DNA of 6,295 nucleotides, taken from assembly GCA_013331375.1 (NCBI GenBank), contig DUGO01000066.1, positions 539 to 6,833 on the forward strand. The letters run 5' to 3'. The notes beneath the pieces were generated by a model. The model made no database searches and was not told the DNA's origin. It worked only from the letters and a program-made list of their open reading frames with translations. The DNA is from Candidatus Methanoperedentaceae archaeon (GTDB lineage: Archaea > Halobacteriota > Methanosarcinia > Methanosarcinales > Methanoperedenaceae). Both the position numbers and the translations under genes were made by a program. Positions 1 to 5,607 of the stretch are shown in pieces; the stretch's first letter is position 1, and the number at the start of each line of letters is the position of its first letter.

Positions 1-1032
1 TATCTCTATCTCGCGGTCAAAGCGCCCGCCTCTCCGTATCGCCTCGTCGAGCGCATCCGGGCGGTTAGTGGCTGCGATGACTATCACCTGACCGCGGCTC
101 TTGAGACCGTCAAGCAGCGACAGGAGCTGTGCGACCACCCGCCGCTCCACCTCCCCGGTGACCTCGCTGCGCTTGGGGGCTATGGAATCGACCTCGTCTA
201 TGAAAATAATGGATGGTGCAGACCTCTCAGCTTCGTCGAATATCTCGCGCAGCATCTTCTCGCTCTCGCCATAATACTTTGAAACGATCTCGGGTCCGCT
301 TATGGAGATGAAATTCGCCTCAGTCTCCGTGGCGACCGCCTTTGCTATCAGTGTCTTTCCAGTACCCGGCGGACCGTAGAGCAGAACGCCTTTGGGCGGC
401 TCGATGCCAAGCTTCTGGAAAACCTCGGGGTGGCGCAGGGGCAGCTCTATCATTTCCCGTATCTGGGATATCTCCTGCTTGAGACCGCCTATGTCCTCAT
501 AAGTGACGCGCGTAGCGCTGAAGAGCTCTCCTTCGGACACAACGGTCTCCTTGACCGATATCTCGGTGTTCTTTGTCGTGACCACAGGACCGGCAGGCTG
601 GACTGAAATGACTATATAAGTTAGGGGACTGCTGACCGTCTCGACCCTGACCTTCTGTCCGCGAACGAGCGGACGCCCCTCGAGTATGCGGTGGAGGTAC
701 TGGGAGCCGCCTGCAAGCCTCACGTGCTGCATTGGCGCGAGGATGACCTTTTTTGCCTCAAGCACGACCGCCTTCCGCACCCTGACAGTGTCGTCAAGCG
801 CAACCCTCGCGTTTGAGCGCACGCTTCCGTCGATGCGGATGAGCCCTTTGCCGCCGTCATCAGGGTAACCCGGTCGCACCACTGCGTAGGTTATCTCATT
901 TCCAGTTATCTGGACGATTTCATCGCTGGCAAGACCGAGCTCTTCCATGGTCTTCCGGTCTATCCTTGCCAGGTCATGTCCCACGTCCCTGTGGACCGCT
1001 TCTGCGACCCTGAGGACTATCTCATCAGGCAT
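1..1032 (-). CDS. cdc48: Cdc48/VAT-type AAA ATPase, N-terminal 344 residues (runs off left edge)
   Basis: N-terminal part of an archaeal Cdc48/p97/VAT unfoldase, a hexameric cytosolic ATPase that unfolds proteins, often feeding the proteasome. Residues about 1-180 form the substrate/adaptor-binding N-domain (double-psi barrel then a second lobe). The D1 AAA module follows: VTYEDIGGL at 177-185, Walker A GPPGTGKT 220-227, pore loop KYYGE 252-256, Walker B IIFIDE 275-280, sensor-1 Asn323, and GRFDR 336-340 with the presumed arginine fingers R337 and R340. The rest of D1 and all of D2 (full proteins are roughly 730-760 residues) lie outside the window. The frame is open for exactly 344 codons. 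I chose the ATG at 1032 because [12 protein letters not shown] is a normal start for the N-domain; the frame stays open upstream but no other ATG lies between it and the deoxyhypusine synthase stop. There is no Shine-Dalgarno site, and a TATA-like box 29 bases upstream suggests a leaderless transcript besides readthrough from the upstream gene. Confidence 0.96.
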   Translation of the reverse strand, partial: MPDEIVLRVAEAVHRDVGHDLARIDRKTMEELGLASDEIVQITGNEITYAVVRPGYPDDGGKGLIRIDGSVRSNARVALDDTVRVRKAVVLEAKKVILAPMQHVRLAGGSQYLHRILEGRPLVRGQKVRVETVSSPLTYIVISVQPAGPVVTTKNTEISVKETVVSEGELFSATRVTYEDIGGLKQEISQIREMIELPLRHPEVFQKLGIEPPKGVLLYGPPGTGKTLIAKAVATETEANFISISGPEIVSKYYGESEKMLREIFDEAERSAPSIIFIDEVDSIAPKRSEVTGEVERRVVAQLLSLLDGLKSRGQVIVIAATNRPDALDEAIRRGGRFDREIEI

Positions 1033-1056
1033 GTTTGTAACAAAGTTGGCGGGCTG

Positions 1057-1065
1057 AATAATAAG
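1057..1065 (-). promoter_or_regulatory. Putative TATA box for cdc48
   Basis: On the minus strand CTTATTATT follows a purine-rich AAAAG-like stretch resembling a BRE, centred 29 bases before the cdc48 ATG. That is the spacing expected if transcription starts at the start codon. It sits in the 47-bp gap after the deoxyhypusine synthase stop. It is a weak TATA match, judged mainly by position. Confidence 0.35.
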
Positions 1066-1079
1066 GCTTTTGTGGAGCG

Positions 1080-2108
1080 CTATTTGTATTTGATTTTGAG
1101 CTTATCTCCTGTCCAGTCATACGCCGGTGCCTTTCTCACGCGCCTGCCTATCTTTTCCCGCAGCGCGTGAGCTACGATGGGTAATGCGATTGTGGCATCC
1201 ACGAACACCTGCACCTTCTTTGCCACAGGCGATATCTTTCCCCACGAGACCGCCTCGTCAAACGTGCATCCTGAAAGCCCACCCCAGTGCGGCGCATCCG
1301 CAGTAAATTGAATCGCATAGTCATGCCCCCCAACGTCGAGCCCGAGTATCGAGGTTATGACCTCGGTCTGCTGGATGAAGTTCTTGGGCACCCCGCCGCC
1401 AACATAGACCACGCCCGTTTTCCCCGAGGCTTCAACCATCTGGGTTATCTCGTCAACGTCCTTTATCTGGTCAACATTCACGAAGTTACCGCCGCGCCTT
1501 GCTATCATGAGACCGATGCCTATGGACGAGTCGCAGAGCGCGGGGATGAATATGGGCACGTCGTTCTCATAAGCGCTTATGACTATGGAGTCCCTGTCAC
1601 CGCCCCGGCGCTTCAATTCTTCCCCGAGTATGCTCATGAACTCCCGCGAAGAGTAATCCTTTTTCGGAAGCGTTGAGGCGAAATCCGCGATGAAATGGTC
1701 TGCGGTCCGAAACTCGCTCTCAACTGCGAAAACATCATATATCCTGTCAACACCGTGCTTGAACAGCTCCTCATCATCCGCAAGGTGCGAGCCCACGTAA
1801 TGCTTCCTGCCGAGTGCCTCATGGATATCATGGAACATGTTCGCTCCCGTGCTAACAAGGCAGTCTATGAACCTGTGCTGGATGAGGTATGAAACTATCC
1901 TTCGCATGCCAGCCGGCACCATTGCGCCTGTGAGCCCCATGAATATGGTCGTGTCCTTCTCCTTGAGCATCTCGTCCCATGCTGCAATGGACTCTGCCAG
2001 CTTCCTTCCCTGGAATCCTGTACCCAGCATGGCATCTGCAAGCTGACCGATTGTCCTGTCCGCGACATCCACTGGTCTTGTGGCATGTTGAAGAAACTTG
2101 TTCCGCAT
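1080..2108 (-). CDS. dys: Deoxyhypusine synthase
   Basis: Cytosolic NAD-dependent enzyme that transfers the aminobutyl group of spermidine to one lysine of translation factor aIF5A, the first step of hypusine synthesis. The 342-residue length fits the family. Visible signatures are STGAN (86-90) and EDVPIF-like NDVPIF (182-187) in the NAD/substrate core, [11 protein letters not shown] (237-247), and EAVSWGKI (285-292), in which K291 corresponds to the lysine that forms the enzyme-imine intermediate (human Lys329). The C-terminal VDATIALP strand is also typical. Family recognition is strong. The region equivalent to human His288 reads KNF rather than KHH, which I believe is usual for archaeal members. 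Some archaea use agmatine rather than spermidine as donor, and the sequence alone does not settle this. The start at 2108 has no Shine-Dalgarno site but has a TATA-like box about 31 bases upstream. cdc48 follows 47 bp downstream on the same strand. Confidence 0.97.
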   Translation of the reverse strand: MRNKFLQHATRPVDVADRTIGQLADAMLGTGFQGRKLAESIAAWDEMLKEKDTTIFMGLTGAMVPAGMRRIVSYLIQHRFIDCLVSTGANMFHDIHEALGRKHYVGSHLADDEELFKHGVDRIYDVFAVESEFRTADHFIADFASTLPKKDYSSREFMSILGEELKRRGGDRDSIVISAYENDVPIFIPALCDSSIGIGLMIARRGGNFVNVDQIKDVDEITQMVEASGKTGVVYVGGGVPKNFIQQTEVITSILGLDVGGHDYAIQFTADAPHWGGLSGCTFDEAVSWGKISPVAKKVQVFVDATIALPIVAHALREKIGRRVRKAPAYDWTGDKLKIKYK

Positions 2109-2135
2109 AGCAGGCGCATATAGTGAGGGATTCGG

Positions 2136-2142
2136 AAATAAG
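2136..2142 (-). promoter_or_regulatory. Putative TATA box for deoxyhypusine synthase
   Basis: On the minus strand CTTATTT preceded by an A-rich, BRE-like AAAAAG is centred about 31 bases before the dys ATG, predicting an mRNA with a leader of about 5 bases or none. The same CTTATT core appears at a similar distance before cdc48. Confidence 0.4.
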
Positions 2143-2180
2143 CTTTTTGACTTGAGTACCTGAAATCAGGATATTGGGCA

Positions 2181-2315
2181 TCAAGCCATGCCGTCTCCTG
2201 CTAGCACAAGTTCGGCAGCATGCCTGCCACTGAATATCGAAGTCCCCATCCCTCCGTAAAAAAGCCGGGTGAAGGACTGCAATCCCGCCATAAATAGTCC
2301 CTTCACAGGGGTGAA
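2181..2315 (-). pseudogene. 3' remnant of a probable FAD-dependent oxidoreductase
   Basis: An open stretch of 44 codons ending in TGA at 2181 lies between the dys promoter and the divergent TfoX-like gene. It reads PVKGLFMAGLQSF, then GGMGTSIFSGRHAAELVLAG. The pattern GLFxAG followed by GG-G-SxxSGRxAAE resembles the C-terminal FAD-binding end of flavoprotein oxidoreductases (geranylgeranyl reductase, thiazole synthase or phytoene-desaturase-like folds), where the last helix carries SG(R/K)xAAE. An in-frame TAG at 2316-2318 cuts it off, and the space where the rest of the gene should lie holds the TfoX-like promoter and gene, so it looks truncated by a rearrangement. Alternatives are a 36-codon small protein starting at the ATG at 2291, which could use the palindromic TATA box at 2341-2350, or chance. 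The flavoprotein resemblance is by eye and the exact family is not resolved. Confidence 0.5.
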
Positions 2316-2339
2316 CTAATCGTGGAGGGGAAGTCAGAC

Positions 2340-2350
2340 TTTATATATAA
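2340..2350 (+). promoter_or_regulatory. TATA box of the TfoX-like/pirin operon
   Basis: TTTATATATAA is a near-consensus archaeal TATA box centred about 27 bases before the ATG at 2372, with no Shine-Dalgarno sequence in between. This predicts a leaderless mRNA. Its core TTATATATAA is a perfect palindrome, so it could also direct minus-strand transcription starting near 2319, towards the oxidoreductase remnant. Confidence 0.65.
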
Positions 2351-2371
2351 GCAGGATAAAACTGTTATGGG

Positions 2372-2728
2372 ATGAAGTGGCAGAAACCAGACGAAGAACT
2401 CGGCAGGCTGCTTGAGGCGAGCCTTGCTTCGTTCAATGTCAGGAAAAAGAAGATGTTCGGCTTTCCAGCCTATTTCGTCAATGACAATATGCTTGCAGGC
2501 GTGTTCGAGGACAAGCTCTTCCTCCGGATGCCGGAAAAGGACAGGCAGGAGATGGCTGGCGGCATACGTCCCTTCGAGCCAGTGAGCGGGCGGACCATGA
2601 GAGAATACGTCGTCCTGCCCGCATCCGTCTACGGCAATCCGGATAAGCTCGGGGAGCTGCTTGAGCATTCCTATGCATATGCGTCTTCATTGCCGCAGAA
2701 AAAAGGAAAACGGAAAAAGAGAGATTGA
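2372..2728 (+). CDS. TfoX N-terminal-domain protein
   Basis: A 118-residue protein of the TfoX N-terminal domain family. The diagnostic segment runs from about 24 to 65: RKKKMFGFPAYFVNDNM, then LAGVFEDKLFLRMPEKDR, matching the family pattern in which a KxMFGG/F turn is followed by a strand for the protein's own name-giving GVxxDxLxLR motif. PFEPVSGRTMREYVVLPASV (about 69-88) fits the usual later strand ending in a V-x-P turn, and a helix follows. The C-terminus is a lysine/arginine tail (QKKGKRKKRD), which may contact nucleic acid. In gamma-proteobacteria TfoX regulates competence, but lone N-terminal-domain proteins like this one, common in bacteria and archaea, have no established role, so no function is assigned. 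The ATG at 2372 sits at leaderless distance from a strong TATA box. Another ATG at 2367 is out of frame. Pirin follows after 27 bp and is probably in the same transcript. Confidence 0.85.
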   Translation: MKWQKPDEELGRLLEASLASFNVRKKKMFGFPAYFVNDNMLAGVFEDKLFLRMPEKDRQEMAGGIRPFEPVSGRTMREYVVLPASVYGNPDKLGELLEHSYAYASSLPQKKGKRKKRD

Positions 2729-2743
2729 ACCTGCAAAAGAGAT

Positions 2744-2752
2744 GGGGGTTAT
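2744..2752 (+). promoter_or_regulatory. Ribosome binding site of pirin
   Basis: GGGGGTTAT matches 7 of 9 bases of the archaeal site GGAGGTGAT and ends three bases before the pirin ATG, the same register as the arvB site. It supports the start at 2756 and translation from a shared mRNA. Confidence 0.6.
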
Positions 2753-2755
2753 TGC

Positions 2756-3610
2756 ATGAAGAGAGCTATCGAAAAGGTATTGAAGGGGAGACCCACAATC
2801 GAGGGTGCCGGAGTCCGCCTGAAGAGAGCGTTCGGGTTTGATGAAGCGCCTGAGCTTGACCCGTTCCTGATGCTTGACGATTTCCATTCAGGCAATCCTG
2901 ATGACTACCTTGCAGGTTTCCCGTGGCATCCGCACAGGGGCATAGAAACAGTGACGTACATGCTTGAGGGCAGGGTCGAGCACGGTGACAGCATGGGGAA
3001 TAAAGGGATGCTAGGACCAGGGGACGTGCAGTGGATGACAGCAGGCAGCGGCATCATCCACCAGGAGATGCCTAAAGGCGAAAACGGGAACATGTGGGGA
3101 TTCCAGCTGTGGGTGAATTTGCCAGCATCGCATAAGATGATGGACCCCAGGTACAGGGAAGTAAAGAATGAGGAGATACGGGAGGTTGAGATTGGCGAGG
3201 AAACCAGTGTTCGGGTCATCAGCGGTGAGCTGCGCGGTGTGAGGGGTCCGGTCAGAGACCTTGTGGTGGATGTGGAATATCTTGATGTGACAATGGGACA
3301 GGGTTCGGAATTCGAGCACGCAATCAGGAAAGGGAACAGGACGCTTGCTTATGTCGTCAGGGGCAGCGGGTATTTCGACAGCGAAAAGAAAAGCCCTATC
3401 ATTCCCGAGCATCTTGTGATTTTTACAGATGGTGATAGCGTCAGGATACGTGCACAGGATGAGGGTCTGCGCTTCCTCCTGCTTTCAGGCAAGCCTCTTG
3501 GTGAGCCTGTGGCATGGTACGGACCTATCGTCATGAATACAGAGGAGGAACTGGAGGTCGCATTTCGGGAATACAGGAACGGCACGTTCATAAAGCATAA
3601 GGTGAGATAA
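2756..3610 (+). CDS. Pirin family protein
   Basis: Full-length (284 residues) bicupin of the pirin family. The N-terminal cupin carries the metal ligands H58 and H60 (WHPHRG) and H102 and E104 (IHQEM), equivalent to His56, His58, His101 and Glu103 of human pirin, so iron (or another divalent metal) binding is expected. Other family marks are LDPFLMLDDF (35-43), GxGDVQWMTAGSGI (88-100), the WGFQLWVNLP strand (114-123), and the C-terminal LLLSGKPLGEPVAWYGPIVMNT (241-262). Known pirins include quercetin dioxygenases and redox-responsive regulators, and the sequence does not say which applies here. The start is supported by a Shine-Dalgarno-like site. The gene lies 27 bp after the TfoX-like gene, probably as its operon partner, and its stop is 10 bp from the convergent arvC stop. 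Confidence 0.95.
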   Translation: MKRAIEKVLKGRPTIEGAGVRLKRAFGFDEAPELDPFLMLDDFHSGNPDDYLAGFPWHPHRGIETVTYMLEGRVEHGDSMGNKGMLGPGDVQWMTAGSGIIHQEMPKGENGNMWGFQLWVNLPASHKMMDPRYREVKNEEIREVEIGEETSVRVISGELRGVRGPVRDLVVDVEYLDVTMGQGSEFEHAIRKGNRTLAYVVRGSGYFDSEKKSPIIPEHLVIFTDGDSVRIRAQDEGLRFLLLSGKPLGEPVAWYGPIVMNTEEELEVAFREYRNGTFIKHKVR

Positions 3611-3620
3611 CGCTCCTGAG

Positions 3621-4103
3621 CTATTTTTCCTTCTTCCCCTTCTTTTTCACGTGCTTGTCAAAAACAGAAGGCAGGTGGACAACGTATGTGCCGTCCTCCT
3701 TGAGCGCCATGACGATCTCGTTGCCCTGCATGAGCGAGCCCAGGTTAAGCTCATAAGAGCCTGGCTGGACGATGCGTATCGACTCGACCCTGCTACCGTC
3801 AAGCGGGGTAGATGACGGTTTTGACTCATCCTTCTCAAGTATCTGGTTGACCTCGATTATGAAGCGCTCTGCAGCGTTCTCCAGCGGCTTTGCAGTACCA
3901 CCTGCAGCCACTCCTTCCGGTTCCTGCTGAACAGGCTTCTGATTCTCCTGCCTCAGTGGCGGCGCGCCTGATATGATGGCGAACGGGGATGTATCCTCTT
4001 TCACGTACAGGAACTTGTTCCAGCCGCATGCAGGACAGCCGTTCAGTATGATGGCAGCCCCGTCCTTGAATATCTTCTCACAACGCGTGCATTTGTGCGG
4101 CAT
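3621..4103 (-). CDS. arvC: ArvC/OapC, zinc-ribbon protein (DUF2072)
   Basis: A 160-residue protein with an N-terminal zinc ribbon whose four cysteines are C5, C8, C23 and C26 (CTRC and CPACGWNKF), the usual opening of the DUF2072 family. Residues about 38-95 are a low-complexity, proline/glutamine/glutamate-rich linker, probably disordered. From about 105 a compact domain follows (VESIRIVQPGSYELNLGSLM, then VVHLPSVF), and the tail is lysine-rich (KHVKKKGKKEK). It is the third gene of the GTPase operon, 3 bp after the arvB stop. An AAGGTCAT sequence five bases before the ATG is a weak ribosome site. In Haloferax the ArvA-B-C set has been linked to extracellular vesicle formation; what this protein does in the module is not known to me. 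It likely partners the GTPase and ArvB, by inference from conserved gene order. Confidence 0.85.
   Translation of the reverse strand: MPHKCTRCEKIFKDGAAIILNGCPACGWNKFLYVKEDTSPFAIISGAPPLRQENQKPVQQEPEGVAAGGTAKPLENAAERFIIEVNQILEKDESKPSSTPLDGSRVESIRIVQPGSYELNLGSLMQGNEIVMALKEDGTYVVHLPSVFDKHVKKKGKKEK
3624..3647 (+). terminator. Possible U-rich terminator after pirin
   Basis: Just beyond the pirin stop the plus strand has two T5 runs (3624-3628 and 3643-3647) in a pyrimidine-only-like stretch. Archaeal RNA polymerase terminates at U-rich tracts, so this is a plausible end for the tfoX-like/pirin transcript. The tract is the antisense of the lysine-rich C-terminal tail of arvC. No hairpin is needed or seen. 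Confidence 0.45.
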
Positions 4104-4106
4104 GTC

Positions 4107-4469
4107 TCATGACCTTGATGACACAAGAGCGCTTATCAGGTCCCTGTCTTTTTTGATGGTCTTGAGCTGGTTCGCAGGTCCTATGACGGTCAGCCTTGTC
4201 TTTACAGTGTTCTTCCCAAAAAAGCGGTTGAATATCGTATAGTTCTGTTTCACGGGATAGCTCTCTATCTCTATCCCGCTGAAGTCCTCGGGCGATATCT
4301 CGGTCATCGTCATCTCGATGAGCTTTGTCTGTTCGTTGGGCGTCAGTCCCTTCTCAACCACAAGGATCTTCCCGTTCCTCACCTCATCAAGGATGTGCCG
4401 TATCTTCTCCATGGGCGTCATGGACTCAAGCATATCCTCGGACAGCAGGTCAAGCTGTATTCCTTCCAT
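4107..4469 (-). CDS. arvB: ArvB/OapB, DUF2073 protein
   Basis: A 120-residue DUF2073 protein, no signal peptide or membrane segment. Recognisable family features are the N-terminal acidic/hydrophobic stretch MEGIQLDLLSEDMLESMT, the conserved EKIRHILDEVRNGKILVVEKGLTP run (about 21-44), and TEISPEDFSGIEIESYP in the middle, ending with a strand-rich C-terminus (VKTRLTVIGPANQL). I start it at the ATG at 4469, not at an in-frame ATG at 4529: the extra 20 residues would read through the 3' end of arvA and look like out-of-frame coding sequence, while the 4469 ATG has a perfect GGTGAT ribosome site. It lies 4 bp after arvA and 3 bp before arvC, which implies translational coupling. It is presumed to act with the ArvA GTPase; biochemical role unknown. 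Confidence 0.88.
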   Translation of the reverse strand: MEGIQLDLLSEDMLESMTPMEKIRHILDEVRNGKILVVEKGLTPNEQTKLIEMTMTEISPEDFSGIEIESYPVKQNYTIFNRFFGKNTVKTRLTVIGPANQLKTIKKDRDLISALVSSRS

Positions 4470-4472
4470 GGT

Positions 4473-4478
4473 ATCACC
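4473..4478 (-). promoter_or_regulatory. Ribosome binding site of arvB overlapping the arvA stop
   Basis: GGTGAT on the minus strand is fully complementary to the archaeal 16S 3' end (AUCACC) and ends three bases before the arvB ATG. The arvA stop codon TGA (4474-4476) lies inside it, so terminating and initiating ribosomes share the same sequence. This decides the arvB start. Confidence 0.7.
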
Positions 4479-5103
4479 CGAACCTGTCTGCGATCTTGTC
4501 GTAGAGCATGTCCATGTTCTGTCCCGCAAGCGCGGATATGGGCACCATCGGATGCTGCGGGAAGGCGCTGTGTATGCGTGCCGGGGATGCAGTCGGCAGG
4601 TCTATCTTATTGGCTACTATGAGGAGCGGCAGCTTGCGTGCCTCCATGTTGCCTATCACTGTCACGTTCACCTGCGTGTACGGGTCTTCGGTTGCATCCA
4701 TCACAAGTATCACCCCGTCAAGGTCGTCCAGCCATTTCACAGCCTCTATCACGCCCTCTGTCGCCTCCTTGGCGCGGCGCTTTGCTTCGTCCTCGGTCAT
4801 GCCGAACGCCATGAAATCGTGGAAATCGATTTTGGTCGCAAGACCCGGCGTGTCCACGACGTCCAGCTTCACCTTCGAGCCGTTAGATTCGATCTGGACG
4901 CCTTCGCGCCTGCGAACCCGCCGCGTCTCGTGAGGTACCGGTGACACAGGTCCCATGGCATCACCCGTGAAGTCCCTGACGATCCTGTTCGCAAGCGTTG
5001 TCTTGCCTGCATTGGGAGGACCGTATATCCCTATCCGCGATACTTTCTTCCTGAATATCCTGTTGAACAGGTGCGAGAAGCCCAGTTTGCTCATCAGTCC
5101 CAT
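4474..5103 (-). CDS. arvA: ArvA/OapA, Era-like small GTPase
   Basis: A 209-residue TRAFAC-class small GTPase with all G motifs: G1 GPPNAGKT (28-35), G2 threonine T60 in PHETRRV, G3 DTPG (84-87), G4 NKID (165-168) and G5 SAL (190-192). The N-terminal extension is short, basic and amphipathic (KLGFSHLFNRIFRKKVSRI), which could touch membranes or RNA, but no KH domain follows, unlike bacterial Era. With arvB and arvC downstream this identifies the euryarchaeal Arv/Oap GTPase, reported in Haloferax volcanii to drive extracellular vesicle formation and earlier named for its position near a replication origin. No orc1/cdc6 gene is visible here. The start is ambiguous: the ATG at 5103 has an AGGTG ten bases upstream, whereas the ATG at 5094 (residue 4) overlaps the stop of the preceding small ORF as TGATG. 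Confidence 0.92.
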   Translation of the reverse strand: MGLMSKLGFSHLFNRIFRKKVSRIGIYGPPNAGKTTLANRIVRDFTGDAMGPVSPVPHETRRVRRREGVQIESNGSKVKLDVVDTPGLATKIDFHDFMAFGMTEDEAKRRAKEATEGVIEAVKWLDDLDGVILVMDATEDPYTQVNVTVIGNMEARKLPLLIVANKIDLPTASPARIHSAFPQHPMVPISALAGQNMDMLYDKIADRFG

Positions 5104-5213
5104 ACAGCATCGCCACCTTCTGTGAGGTCAAGCTTATTAAACTTACCCCGGCGGAAAATAGCCGCGATGGTATTCGCCTGTGCAAAGCTGCCCGTGCCCG
5201 CTCTTATGAGCAT
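5094..5213 (-). CDS. Candidate 39-residue protein leading the arv operon
   Basis: A small ORF, ATG to TGA, just before arvA. It starts MLIRAGTGSFAQANTIA, continues with a basic FRRGKFNKLD segment and ends EGGDAVWD. I do not recognise a family. There are no cysteines, membrane segment or signal peptide. Arguments for it being translated: a TATA box (5238-5245) centred about 28 bases before its ATG, the same leaderless spacing as other first genes here; sense-codon usage like neighbouring genes; and a stop that shares its A with an arvA ATG (TGATG at 5092-5096). arvA by contrast has a Shine-Dalgarno-like site as internal genes do. An in-frame TAA lies 30 bases before its ATG, so it is not the end of a longer gene starting further upstream. 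It could instead be a regulatory leader peptide, or a chance ORF in the arvA leader. Confidence 0.4.
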   Translation of the reverse strand: MLIRAGTGSFAQANTIAAIFRRGKFNKLDLTEGGDAVWD

Positions 5214-5216
5214 TCG

Positions 5217-5245
5217 CCTTTTTATAGTATCCCCTCCTTTTTATA
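5217..5245 (-). promoter_or_regulatory. Tandem TATA boxes upstream of the arv operon
   Basis: Minus-strand TATAAAAAGG occurs twice, at 5236-5245 and 5217-5226, as a 10-bp direct repeat 19 bp apart. The distal copy places transcription start next to the ATG at 5213. The proximal copy would start near 5196, giving an arvA leader of about 90 bases without the 39-codon ORF start. A weaker TTTAATAA (5134-5141) would give an arvA leader of only about 8 bases. Which is used cannot be told from the sequence. Confidence 0.5.
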
Positions 5246-5260
5246 TGTTACATGAACGTT

Positions 5261-5268
5261 TATATATA
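5261..5268 (+). promoter_or_regulatory. TATA box of a possible small plus-strand transcript
   Basis: TATATATA preceded by CGTT predicts a start near 5290. A T6 run at 5371-5376 could end the transcript, giving an RNA of about 85 bases. The only ORF is a 41-codon one from ATG 5320 to TAG 5443-5445 (MNLGGYQFID...), with no ribosome site and a stop inside the palindrome's left arm, so I do not call it a gene. The box also reads as TATATATA on the minus strand. Confidence 0.3.
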
Positions 5269-5441
5269 GGTTGCGGGAGGCTCGACCCAAGCAATCACAT
5301 TCGGTTTTCCACAGGCACGATGAACCTGGGCGGTTACCAATTCATAGATTCGCCATTTAAATTTAGCGATTTTTTACGCTTGCAGTGGACTTTTGCATTA
5401 GCTAAACTAACACTTGTTTTTCAATTCAGAATGGCAACCGA

Positions 5442-5509
5442 TTAGACAGGATAACAGGATTTACAGGATATGTATTGTTTATCCAGTTAATCCTGTTCAT
5501 CCTGTCTAA
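5442..5509. repeat. 68-bp imperfect palindrome built from ACAGGAT units
   Basis: The left arm TTAGACAGGAT (5442-5452) is perfectly complementary to 5499-5509, and pairing continues through AACAGGATT and GGATA to a loop of about 9-10 bases near 5471-5479, with one bulged base and two mismatches. Each arm holds three copies of an ACAGGAT-like unit spaced 8-9 bases apart. Similar ACAGGATTAACAGGAT-type motifs recur in intergenic DNA of many bacteria and archaea (from memory), so a dispersed repeat or MITE-like element is likely. No transposase or target duplication is visible here. Confidence 0.75.
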
Positions 5510-5607
5510 GATTTATAAATGGACTAAATGGGGGCGCTCCGCAAAATAATGCTTCGACATATTACGTACGACGCCAGCGATGTGTTTGGAAAAATAACAC
5601 TGACTCA

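Noticed and set aside
4470..4529. A longer arvB starting at the in-frame ATG at 4529
   Set aside because: The extra 20 residues (MRDRTWTCSTTRSQTGSGDT) are the arvA 3' end read in another frame; the 4469 ATG has a perfect ribosome site and a normal family start.
4318..4944. A 208-codon plus-strand ORF
   Set aside because: It is antisense to arvB and arvA, whose motifs are unmistakable, and has a Cys/His/Arg-rich composition typical of reverse-frame translation.
5269..5345. A tRNA after the TATA box at 5261
   Set aside because: No acceptor or anticodon stem and no GGTTCRA T-loop sequence could be found.
5071..5445. A 124-codon plus-strand ORF spanning the arvA start and intergenic DNA
   Set aside because: It overlaps arvA on the opposite strand, crosses the promoters of the arv operon, stops in the palindrome and resembles no family I know.
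5442..5509. A CRISPR repeat or short array
   Set aside because: The ACAGGAT units are 8-9 bases apart with no unique spacers of CRISPR length, and they form one palindrome.
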